A stretch of DNA of 64,000 nt from Dyella japonica A8 (GTDB lineage: Bacteria; Pseudomonadota; Gammaproteobacteria; Xanthomonadales; Rhodanobacteraceae), in assembly GCF_000725385.1 (NCBI RefSeq), contig NZ_CP008884.1, positions 2,604,001 through 2,668,000 of the forward strand. Direction: 5' to 3'. Below, piece after piece: positions 56,922 through 64,000 of the stretch. The translations under genes and the position numbers were made by a program. Every line of letters begins with the position of its first letter. Within the stretch, counting starts at the first letter, position 1. The notes beneath the pieces were generated by a model, which was given only the letters and a program-made list of their open reading frames with translations, did no database searches and was not told the DNA's origin.

Positions 56922-58331
56922 TCAGAGCGGGTAGCGCACCGCCAGGTTCATGCTGTTGTTCCAGTAGCCGGAGCCGCCGCCGCTGGCAGATGCCGTTGAA
57001 CTGCGGCCCAGCTGCAACTCCAGGCGCCCGTTGCCCGGCAAGCGGCCACTGAGCGAGACGCCGACGGTGTAGGCACTGGCTCCCGCGCCATCGACCTCCT
57101 GGCGCCCGACGGACGCCACGCCGCGTACCTTCCAGTCCTGGTTGATGCTGTACACACCCACCAGGCCAATCTGCGCGGTACGGTACTGGGCGGGGTTGAA
57201 GTAGACACCGCGGCTGGGAAGGCTGCTGTTGAAGATGCGCGCGGAGAACTCCGCACCGATGGCGCCGCGGGTTCCCGGTATGTCGTAGGGGCTCAACAGA
57301 ACGCGCAGCGTGCCACCATCGCGGTGGTTGCCGTCGCTGAAGTTCTGGCGGTAGTACGTCGGCAGGACATACCAGCGGGCCGCGGGCCGGAAGCTCACGC
57401 CCACGCTGTAGATGTTGTAGATCAAACGGTCGGCAACCGCCGTATCCGTGGGAATGGGGGCACGTTCCGCGCCAGTGGAGAGACTGAAGCTGTCGCTGGG
57501 CTGCAAGGTCCACCGCGCGGTGCCCTGCAGGTAATGCCAGCTGCCGCTGCGGCCGGGGCCCAGATCGAGATCGACGACGTTGCTTTCGCCGATGCGCAGC
57601 TGACCCAACAGCGACAGATCGTCGAGATGATGCACCGCCACGCCGTCATCCACGCGCGTGGTGCCCGCCGCCACGCCCCAGCGCTGCGACCAGTCGCCGC
57701 TGGAGGAGGGTGCGAAGCGGTAGGCTGCTCCGAGGTGCAACGTATCGAGGCCATCGCTGTCGTGGCTGTAGCCGAAGTCGCCCTCGAGCTGGGGGGCCTG
57801 CGCGAAGTGGATATCGTCCTTGAGCAATTGATATTGCGTGCCCAGGTAACCCTGCTGCGGCGGTGTTTCCAGGTCCAGATAGTTCGCGCCCAGGTCCTGC
57901 CAGCCCAGTGCCTGCGTTGCCCGCATCAGTTCAACGGTGGGCCGGATCTGGCCTTTCGCAAACGGCTCCACCAATGCGTAGGCCTTGCGTGGATAGTCCT
58001 GCGCGTTGAGCGCCTGCGCGAGCCCCGTGTCGGCCGCCTGTTGCGCCTGGGTGTCGTCGGTCAGGTCGTGCGCTGCGCGAAAGGCAGACGCCGCTCCTGG
58101 ATACGCACCCAGCCACAGCGAGGATTGGCCAAGCCCCATGGAGGCCGCGTAGCGGTCTTCGCGAGCCCCGCCGGGCTGCGCCAGCGCCGCCTCGAACAGC
58201 TCGCGCGCCTTCGCCGGCTGCCCTGCGGAAAGTGCCGCACGGCCGGCCTGGATATCATTCGCCATCGACGGCAGGTCGGCGTGTGCCACCGGCGGCACCA
58301 GCAATGCAAGCCACAGCAGCCGCCTGTTCAT
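56922..58331 (-). CDS. outer-membrane polysaccharide porin with short TPR region
   Basis: A 469-residue exported protein. The signal peptide (LLWLALLVPPVAHA) is followed by about 150 residues of TPR-like helices (AGRAALSAGQPAKARELFEAAL), then a beta-barrel of alternating strands ending NNSMNLAVRYPL. The layout is a miniature of PgaA or BcsC. The start ATG 58331 overlaps the glycosyltransferase stop by four bases, so the two are co-translated and most likely export the same polymer. No exact family name is claimed. Confidence 0.7.
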   Translation of the reverse strand: MNRRLLWLALLVPPVAHADLPSMANDIQAGRAALSAGQPAKARELFEAALAQPGGAREDRYAASMGLGQSSLWLGAYPGAASAFRAAHDLTDDTQAQQAADTGLAQALNAQDYPRKAYALVEPFAKGQIRPTVELMRATQALGWQDLGANYLDLETPPQQGYLGTQYQLLKDDIHFAQAPQLEGDFGYSHDSDGLDTLHLGAAYRFAPSSSGDWSQRWGVAAGTTRVDDGVAVHHLDDLSLLGQLRIGESNVVDLDLGPGRSGSWHYLQGTARWTLQPSDSFSLSTGAERAPIPTDTAVADRLIYNIYSVGVSFRPAARWYVLPTYYRQNFSDGNHRDGGTLRVLLSPYDIPGTRGAIGAEFSARIFNSSLPSRGVYFNPAQYRTAQIGLVGVYSINQDWKVRGVASVGRQEVDGAGASAYTVGVSLSGRLPGNGRLELQLGRSSTASASGGGSGYWNNSMNLAVRYPL

Positions 58332-59728
58332 TTCGTACCCCAGCGCTTGCGCAGCCTGAGCAGTTCGGCGGCGTAGCCCATCACGCAACCCGGTTGCAGC
58401 ACGATGCCGTAGAACAGCGTGTACAGCAGGAAGCCCAGCGGGTTGCGCCGTACCTTGAGCTCCTGCTCATGGAACATGCGCGACTGGATCAGGTACATCA
58501 GGCCGTTCACCAGGAATGCCATGGGAAGTACCAGCAGCGTCATGGGGCCAGCCAGCCAGTAGACACCGAAGCACGCAAGCAGCAGGCCCGGGATGAACAC
58601 CAGCGTGTAGACCAGGTCCATGTAGGGAAACAGCAAATTCCACCAGATGAACAAGGTGCTCATGCGACGCTGCAGCAGCAGTTCACCATGCGCCTTGAAC
58701 GCTTCGATAAGCCCCCGCGACCAGCGTTGCCGTTGCCGCACAAATTGATGGAACGTCGTCGGCGCATTGGTGAAGGTGATGGCGTCCTCGCAATAGCCCA
58801 CGCGATGACCTTCGCGCAGGATGGCCCACGTGAGCACGATGTCCTCGCCCACGCATTCGGGCCAGCCGCCGACGGTGCGCAGGATATCCGTGCGATACAG
58901 CGAGAACGCACCCTGCGCTACCAGCGTGCCCTGAAACAGGCTCTGCAGGCGCTTCACCGCGGCGATGCCGTGGAAATAGTCCCACTCCTGCATGCGCGTC
59001 ACCACGTTGGTGCGCGAGTTGCGAACCAGCACGGCACCGGCCACGGCGGCCGTGTTCGGCGGGTCGCTGAGGAAGCGTTCCACCAGGCGGAGCAGGGCGT
59101 CGCGATAGAGGTAGGAGTCGGCGTCAAGCGTGATGGTGAGCGGATAGGAAGCCTGGCGCAGTCCGATGTTCAGCGCATTGGCCTTGCCACCGTTGCACTT
59201 CAGGTCGATCACGTGCAGCCAGGGGTAGGACACGCTGCGCAACAGCTCCATCGTGCGATCGGTCGAGCCATCGTTGATCACGAACACTTCCACCGGTGCC
59301 GGGTAGTTCTGCTTGCCCAGGCTGGCGAGCGTCGTGAGGATGGAATCCTCCTCGTTGTAAGCCGCCACGAGCACCGTGATGCCCGGCAGCTCATGGTCCT
59401 GGAACTGGCTGCGCGGCGGCCGCCGGTCCAGCAACAGGCCAACCACGAGAAAGGCATTCATGAAGCCGGGAAAGATGGCGATGCCAAAGATCATCAGGTG
59501 GGCCAGCACGACACCCACGAGTGCCGACAGCTCGGTTATCCACTGCCGCGCGATGACGTATGACAGGCACGCCCAGGTCAGCGAGAGCGCAAGCGTCAGC
59601 CCAAACTTCATGCGTACCGGCATGTAATACCAGCGCTGCCGAAGCTGCTCGTTCGCCGCCGCCTGCGACAGCTGCAGCGGCCTCAGCGAGTCGGCTTCCT
59701 TGAAGCACTGCGGTGCATCCACACTCAT
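58328..59728 (-). CDS. processive family 2 glycosyltransferase (PgaC/BcsA-like)
   Basis: A 466-residue membrane polysaccharide synthase. Two N-terminal helices lead to a GT2 domain with VAAYNEE, INDGSTD, LDADSYLY, CVGEDIVLTW and the processivity motif QRQRWSRG, then several C-terminal helices. Motifs fit PgaC-type N-acetylglucosamine or other beta-glycan synthases; no PilZ domain is present. ATG 59728 is chosen because GGGGAG lies six bases upstream. Paired with the porin gene by overlap; no deacetylase such as PgaB is nearby, so PNAG is uncertain. Confidence 0.85.
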   Translation of the reverse strand: MSVDAPQCFKEADSLRPLQLSQAAANEQLRQRWYYMPVRMKFGLTLALSLTWACLSYVIARQWITELSALVGVVLAHLMIFGIAIFPGFMNAFLVVGLLLDRRPPRSQFQDHELPGITVLVAAYNEEDSILTTLASLGKQNYPAPVEVFVINDGSTDRTMELLRSVSYPWLHVIDLKCNGGKANALNIGLRQASYPLTITLDADSYLYRDALLRLVERFLSDPPNTAAVAGAVLVRNSRTNVVTRMQEWDYFHGIAAVKRLQSLFQGTLVAQGAFSLYRTDILRTVGGWPECVGEDIVLTWAILREGHRVGYCEDAITFTNAPTTFHQFVRQRQRWSRGLIEAFKAHGELLLQRRMSTLFIWWNLLFPYMDLVYTLVFIPGLLLACFGVYWLAGPMTLLVLPMAFLVNGLMYLIQSRMFHEQELKVRRNPLGFLLYTLFYGIVLQPGCVMGYAAELLRLRKRWGTK

Positions 59729-60212
59729 GACCATCTCCCCGTCGCAGGTGCTGCTTTCCCTGGGCATAAGCCGTTCCACGCTCGCCGGAATGATGTCGGC
59801 GAGCTGGCTTACTCATCGGTGGTTATCCGTACTTCCCCCTGACCATTGGCGGATTCAGGTGCACGTACACGGTCGAGCCCGCCGGTCTTGTGAATCAGAC
59901 AGGGCAAAAAATGTGCCAGTGGCGTCGTTCATGGTTCCAAGTAAAAACAGTAACTTGAAAGTTCGTGCGGCGAGCGCCTATCGGAAGAAGGTGACGATTT
60001 GTGCGATTCAAGTCACAAACTGACAAGAGACGCCCCGTTGGGCCGGCGGTCCGTCACGGGTGCATCGCCGGGGCGGATATAGGACACGCAGCGTCCTATA
60101 TCCACGTTAGGTTGGCGCGGACACACCCGCATGGTGCGGCGACCGGGAGGGTTTCGTGCCCGTCCTGTCTGGCCATCGCGGGCTTACCCTTTATCCGCTC
60201 CGCAGGATCCCC
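59729..60212. other. divergent control region, glycosyltransferase and NIPSNAP genes
   Basis: 484 bases with no supported gene. They should contain promoters for both divergent genes. The only striking motif is the palindrome at 60075-60103, annotated separately. Confidence 0.4.
60075..60103. promoter_or_regulatory. 11-bp perfect inverted repeat, candidate operator
   Basis: GGATATAGGAC (60075-60085) and GTCCTATATCC (60093-60103) flank a 7-base spacer, 110 bases before the NIPSNAP start. The 18-bp centre spacing fits a dimeric helix-turn-helix regulator. No regulator gene is adjacent. Confidence 0.6.
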
Positions 60213-60995
60213 ATGACCTCCGTGCCCCCGACCACCACGCTTTCCGACCGCGAACCCCGGCACTCCACAGACGACTGCGCCGAGTGCACCGTCATCGAGC
60301 TTCGGCAATACACGCTGCACCCAGGCAAGCGGGATGTCCTGATTGAACTGTTCGAACGCGAGTTCGTGGAATCGCAGGAGGCCTGGGGCATGCGCCTGCT
60401 TGGACAGTTCCGTGACCTGGACCGTCCGGACCAGTTCGTCTGGATGCGCGGATTCAAGGACATGACCGCGCGGCAGGAAGGGCTGACGGGGTTCTATACC
60501 GGCCCCGTCTGGATGGCCAACCGGAGTGCGGCCAACGACACGATGGTGGATTCGGACAACGTCTTGCTGCTCACGCCAGCGTGGCCGGGCGCGGGCCTTC
60601 GGCACCAACCGCATGGACGCGCTCCGGTCGGCGTTCCCTCCCTTCCGCCCGGCCTGATCGACATCACGGTGTTCCCGCTGAAGGCCGCCGCCGACCAGCG
60701 CCTGCTGGACTTCTGCCGGCACGAGATGACGACCGTCCTTGAAAGCGCCGGCGCCCACGACGTCGCGTGGTACGTGACCGAGAACGCACCGAACAACTTT
60801 CCCCGGCTACCGGTTCGCACCGGCGAACAGGTGCTGGTAGGCGTGGCCGTGTTTCGCGATGCGAAGCAGCATGACGCGTTCATCGCGTCGGGCGTCTGGG
60901 CGCAACGGATCACCCCGACCCTCGACACGTGGCTGGCAGGACAGACCCAGGCCATGCGGCTGACTCCCACACCCCGTTCAGCACTGCACGGCTGA
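60213..60995 (+). CDS. NIPSNAP family protein
   Basis: A 260-residue cytosolic protein made of two ferredoxin-like alpha/beta barrels. The first carries the NIPSNAP pattern VIELRQYTLHPGKRDVLIEL, EAWGMRLLGQFRDLDRPDQF and VWMRGFKDMTARQEG. The second half begins near IDITVFPLKA. Bacterial members are mostly uncharacterised. ATG 60213 is taken as the start because it follows CAGGAT and begins the likely N-terminus MTSVPPTTTLSDREP; an upstream ATG at 60156 adds unlikely sequence. A perfect palindrome lies upstream. Confidence 0.8.
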   Translation: MTSVPPTTTLSDREPRHSTDDCAECTVIELRQYTLHPGKRDVLIELFEREFVESQEAWGMRLLGQFRDLDRPDQFVWMRGFKDMTARQEGLTGFYTGPVWMANRSAANDTMVDSDNVLLLTPAWPGAGLRHQPHGRAPVGVPSLPPGLIDITVFPLKAAADQRLLDFCRHEMTTVLESAGAHDVAWYVTENAPNNFPRLPVRTGEQVLVGVAVFRDAKQHDAFIASGVWAQRITPTLDTWLAGQTQAMRLTPTPRSALHG

Positions 60996-61042
60996 CCTTC
61001 CTGAGTTCATCCAGCCCGCGATCGGGCGCTTCGATGCGTGCC

Positions 61043-61085
61043 GCCGGGGTGTCCCCGGCACAGAGGGCGCTACCGTGCGCCCCCT
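61043..61085. terminator. pair of GC hairpins between convergent genes
   Basis: GCCGGGG (61043-61049) pairs with CCCCGGC (61053-61059), and a second small stem GGGCGC/GCGCCC follows around 61065-61082. There is no T-run; termination is only suggested by position. Confidence 0.3.
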
Positions 61086-61107
61086 GTGCTTGTCCGGCAT
61101 ATCGCCG

Positions 61108-61887
61108 CTATTTGCTGCTGGCCTTGTAGGTCAGCTCTTCGCTGTAGCTGTCGACGTGCGAGCTTTGCTCCTGGATCGCATCGTTCAGTGATTTGCGCAT
61201 GGCTTGCGCATCCTGCTTGCCATAGGCGTTTTCCATCATCGTCCATAGCGGCGTGTCGGGGTCTTTGCCCAGCTCGGCCCAGGATTTCGCCGGCAGCAGC
61301 ACGATGAAGTTGGGCGCGCCCGCACCCGCGTCGAGCACTTCGCCAATGGCGAAATTACCCGGCCATTTGGTTTTTTCGGCGGCGGCGGTGATTTTCTTCG
61401 CGACGTCGAGGAAGGTTTCGTGCGGCTCATGGCCCGGCTTGAGCTTGAAGTAGATCACTTCGATGTAGGGCGAGTTGATGGTGACGCCCTTGGCCATGTG
61501 GCTCAGTTCGGGAAGCGTCTTGAAGAACGCGCTGGTCTCGCTTTTGAGGTGTGGATTGACGTCGCTGCGGATGGCGGCGTCGCAGGCTTTGCCCGCGGTG
61601 CGCATGGCATCGAACGCGGCCCACGGCAGCGGATCGGAGACATAGGAGTAAGCGTAGGTGTCGCCGGTCTCATGCGTCCATGCGGTCCAGGTGTACTTGA
61701 AGCCATGCTGGCTCAGGCACTGGTTGAAGCTTTTGACGCCCGCCTCGTACGCAGCCTGATCGGCTGGCGCCACGATATCGGTGTAGTCGCGTACGACCGT
61801 GACCTTGCTGCTATTGTCCGCAGCCATGGCGGTGCCGGCGCACGACACTGCCAGCGCAACCGCGAGGCGAAGAGACGAGGTTTTCAT
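61108..61887 (-). CDS. hypothetical exported protein
   Basis: A 259-residue protein with a clear signal peptide (LRLAVALAVSCAGTAMA, mature start near ADNSSKV). The mature part is soluble, with two similar halves: VTVVRDYTDIVAPADQAAYEAGVKSF and YIEVIYFKLKPGHEPHETFLD. The latter resembles the alpha/beta barrel proteins of the NIPSNAP/ABM type. A periplasmic dimeric alpha/beta barrel is possible but not established. The upstream extension lacks signal features and is not used. Convergent with the NIPSNAP gene. Confidence 0.6.
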   Translation of the reverse strand: MKTSSLRLAVALAVSCAGTAMAADNSSKVTVVRDYTDIVAPADQAAYEAGVKSFNQCLSQHGFKYTWTAWTHETGDTYAYSYVSDPLPWAAFDAMRTAGKACDAAIRSDVNPHLKSETSAFFKTLPELSHMAKGVTINSPYIEVIYFKLKPGHEPHETFLDVAKKITAAAEKTKWPGNFAIGEVLDAGAGAPNFIVLLPAKSWAELGKDPDTPLWTMMENAYGKQDAQAMRKSLNDAIQEQSSHVDSYSEELTYKASSK

Positions 61888-62405
61888 GAGATCTCCTTCG
61901 GAGCAATGCCCCGCTTGAGGTGGAGTGATGCAGAGATGGTCTTGCACGCCACGGAGGGTCGCGGCGACGACGCGCTTCATCTGCTGAAGTGATGCACTCG
62001 GGGCCATCGCGGCGTACGTGCCGTGGCGGCATGCGCAAGAAAGTAGAGACGTTCGGACCCGCGCCAGGGATATCCCGGTGCAACGCGGATGAGCGGGCTT
62101 GAGTGGCGCATGACATGCTCCGTTCCGGATGCCGACGAGTCAGGTCCGGTTCGCAACGCCGCGATGACACATGCTGCTCGACGACGGACCTGAGCTGGTT
62201 AACACGGGGCGGTCATTTCAATCTGGGCGTTTTCCGGGCCACCGGAAATAGACCAAACGCATTAGCCCGATGACGTTACCCAGGCTGCCGGGCGTTGCCG
62301 GCGGGGTGGCTGCTGCGCCGCAGCACTTGTGGGGCGTCTCCGTGGGGCGTCGGGACACTTGATCCACAGGTCCGTATCCCGGATTCGCGCTGCACTTCAT
62401 CCGGC
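61888..62405. other. 518-base spacer, nothing recognised
   Basis: Between the exported protein gene and the 3' end of the edge TPR gene, both minus strand. It should hold the promoter of the former. No gene, repeat, terminator with T-run or RNA motif is evident. Confidence 0.4.
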
Positions 62406-64000
62406 TTATTCGCCGCCGCCGTCCTCTCCCATCCGGCCCGGGTGAATCCGCGGTGTGACCGGCAGGCTCCATACGGTCGGGGTATTCACCAGCAACGCCT
62501 TGAAGCGTGGATCATCTCGCAGCGGATCCCAGGTCGGGTCGAGCCGAAGCACCGAGGGCGACAGGATGCATCCCGCCGGCATGGACAGCACGCGCCCGAG
62601 CACGGCGATGGCCTGATCGGGCTGACCGGCCCGCACATAGAGGTCAGCCTGGTGCGCGAGCAAGTCCGGCCCGGTAACGGCGTCTTTGGCGACCGGGAGC
62701 AGGGCGACGGCATGCTCGCCTTCCGCGATGGCCTCGGGTTTTCGCCCGAGTCCGGCATAGGCGTATCCCAGGGCAAGATGCAGGTCCGGGTCGTCGGGCC
62801 GCTCAACCAGAGCAGTGCGGACATGGGCCGCCACGTCGACATAGGCGGCCGTCGCTTTTGCTGTGTCTCCCTCTGCTTGCAGGGCCCACGCCAGATACAG
62901 GCGCCGGGGCAAAACTATGTCGTTCTGGTCGGACCAGTTCTCCGCCTTGTCTGCGTCCGCAATTTTTCTGGCACTGGCGTAGTCGCGCGCCAACCACCGT
63001 TCGACATAGACGTACGTGACATTGCCGACGTAGGCATCGCTACCCGGTTCGAGTGCCGCGATGGCGGAGCGCAGCGGTGTCGGATCGCCCTTCCACATCA
63101 GGACATTGAGGACCTGCTCCAGGCGTTCACCCACCGGGCTGCGACTCATGGTCAGGGCGGCGCCATAGGCCTGGTCGGCTTCAGCGTAGTGACGCAGGGC
63201 CTGATAGATCGACGCTTGATCCGTGAGCGCAAGATCATTGTGTGGATCTAGCACGGTGACCATGTGAAATCGCGCCATCGCCTCACCCCAACGCCCTTGA
63301 CGCCGGGCGATCCAGCCGATGAGGAGTTCGACCGCGACACTGTTGGGCAACGCCTTCCGGGCTAGTTCCGCCTGGATGGAGGCGGCGGCGTAATCCCGAT
63401 GCCCCCAGTAGTAATACAGCCCAAGCGCGTAATGGCCCAGGCCCAGATTCGGCTGCAGCGCCAGGGCGCGGTCGGCGGCTGCTTTCGCCTTTGCCAGCCG
63501 CGCGTTGGTGCGATCGGGTGCGAAGAAATACATGTAGATGTGGGCGCGCGCCAACGCGGCAGCAGCCAACGCGTAGTTCGGGTCCCTGTCCAGGGCCTGC
63601 TGGTACAGCGAGATCGCCACCGGTAACTCAGATGGCGACAGATCGAGATCATCGTAAGCCCGATTGGCATGTGCGTCGGCTTGCAGGTACAGGTCATAGG
63701 CGCCGGCGTTCGAGGTCTGCAGCTTGTCCATGCGCTCGGTCTCGGTTGACGTCAGTCGCACCTTCAGCGCCTCGGCCACGTTTTGCGCGACCTCACCCTC
63801 CACGTTGAAAACGTTGCCCAGCGTGCGCGTGTAGGCTTGCGCCCAAAGATGGCTGCCGCTGTTCGCATCGATCAACTGCACGTTGACCAACACCTGATTG
63901 CCTTCCTTCTGCACCGTGCCCTCGAGCAGCGTTGCCACACCCAATTGTCGTGCCGTGGTTTTGATGTCTCGTGGATGGCTCGGGTACTTCTCCGTCGAGG
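62406..64000 (-). CDS. TPR-containing regulator or cyclase-like protein, C-terminal part
   Basis: The frame is open to the right edge, so the 5' end is missing; at least 530 residues are visible. It starts within a FlgO-like domain (TARQLGVATLLEGTVQKEG and LIDANSGSHLWAQAYTR), found in proteins that join a winged-helix DNA-binding or adenylate cyclase/kinase domain to TPRs. It continues with about eight tetratricopeptide-like repeats (for example LGLGHYALGLYYYWGHRDY) to a short proline-rich end. The missing N-terminus decides the function. Confidence 0.75.
   Translation of the reverse strand, partial: STEKYPSHPRDIKTTARQLGVATLLEGTVQKEGNQVLVNVQLIDANSGSHLWAQAYTRTLGNVFNVEGEVAQNVAEALKVRLTSTETERMDKLQTSNAGAYDLYLQADAHANRAYDDLDLSPSELPVAISLYQQALDRDPNYALAAAALARAHIYMYFFAPDRTNARLAKAKAAADRALALQPNLGLGHYALGLYYYWGHRDYAAASIQAELARKALPNSVAVELLIGWIARRQGRWGEAMARFHMVTVLDPHNDLALTDQASIYQALRHYAEADQAYGAALTMSRSPVGERLEQVLNVLMWKGDPTPLRSAIAALEPGSDAYVGNVTYVYVERWLARDYASARKIADADKAENWSDQNDIVLPRRLYLAWALQAEGDTAKATAAYVDVAAHVRTALVERPDDPDLHLALGYAYAGLGRKPEAIAEGEHAVALLPVAKDAVTGPDLLAHQADLYVRAGQPDQAIAVLGRVLSMPAGCILSPSVLRLDPTWDPLRDDPRFKALLVNTPTVWSLPVTPRIHPGRMGEDGGGE

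Overview
The window is GC-rich, densely packed proteobacterial DNA with long overlapping gene strings. Gene content and protein style suggest a gammaproteobacterium of the Xanthomonadales, most likely Rhodanobacteraceae (Dyella, Luteibacter or Rhodanobacter type). The clues are an E. coli-type cellulose locus with bcsE, bcsF and bcsG, a fused ATP sulfurylase-APS kinase beside cysJIH, a PilH-like regulator, and many GC-rich REP-type repeats. The family assignment is inference; no rRNA, tRNA, phage gene, transposase or CRISPR array was seen.

Layout. 0-6 kb: housekeeping and stress genes (DUF427 fragment, exported amidohydrolase, peroxiredoxin, CbpA-type co-chaperone, PilH-like receiver, acrylyl-CoA reductase-like enzyme, LOG-family hydrolase). 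6.3-12.1 kb: the minus-strand 2-oxoglutarate dehydrogenase genes sucA-sucB-lpd, separated and ended by hairpins. 12.4-14.9 kb: a DUF7931-like gene, the ribosomal oxygenase RoxA and a TauE/SafE permease. 15.0-26.0 kb: a nearly complete assimilatory sulfate-to-cysteine set, cysJ-cysI-cysH-sat/cysC, then divergent cysB and cysG-cysK. 26-32 kb: HxlR regulator and glutathione transferase, a membrane protein, purB and fumC. 32-37 kb: two related lipoproteins, a GntR-controlled ABC exporter operon and an SDR-like protein. 37.8-52.2 kb: one cellulose operon in the unusual order bcsB-Z-C-E-F-Q-A-G-R, facing a membrane diguanylate cyclase one base away. 54-64 kb: small exported and membrane proteins, a methyltransferase, a second polysaccharide pair (PgaC/BcsA-like glycosyltransferase plus outer-membrane porin), a NIPSNAP protein and an edge-truncated TPR protein.

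How it fits together. The cys genes carry sulfate through APS and PAPS to sulfite, sulfide and cysteine, and CysG makes the siroheme that CysI needs. The bcs operon encodes synthase (A, B), periplasmic cellulase (Z), outer-membrane export (C), c-di-GMP sensing (E, and the PilZ domain of A), assembly factors (F, Q, R) and phosphoethanolamine decoration (G). The neighbouring diguanylate cyclase could supply the activator c-di-GMP.

Most notable observations. (1) Two ~0.95 kb extragenic elements with nested inverted-repeat architecture, sharing a perfect or near-perfect 25-bp-arm palindrome that also occurs alone after fumC. (2) BcsZ has Asn where the E. coli general base Asp243 sits. (3) The PilZ RxxxR motif of BcsA reads RxxxH. 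(4) Candidate operators lie upstream of cysJ, cysG, the GntR operon, the gst gene and the NIPSNAP gene. All coordinates and motif calls were read by eye; no alignments or database searches were run.
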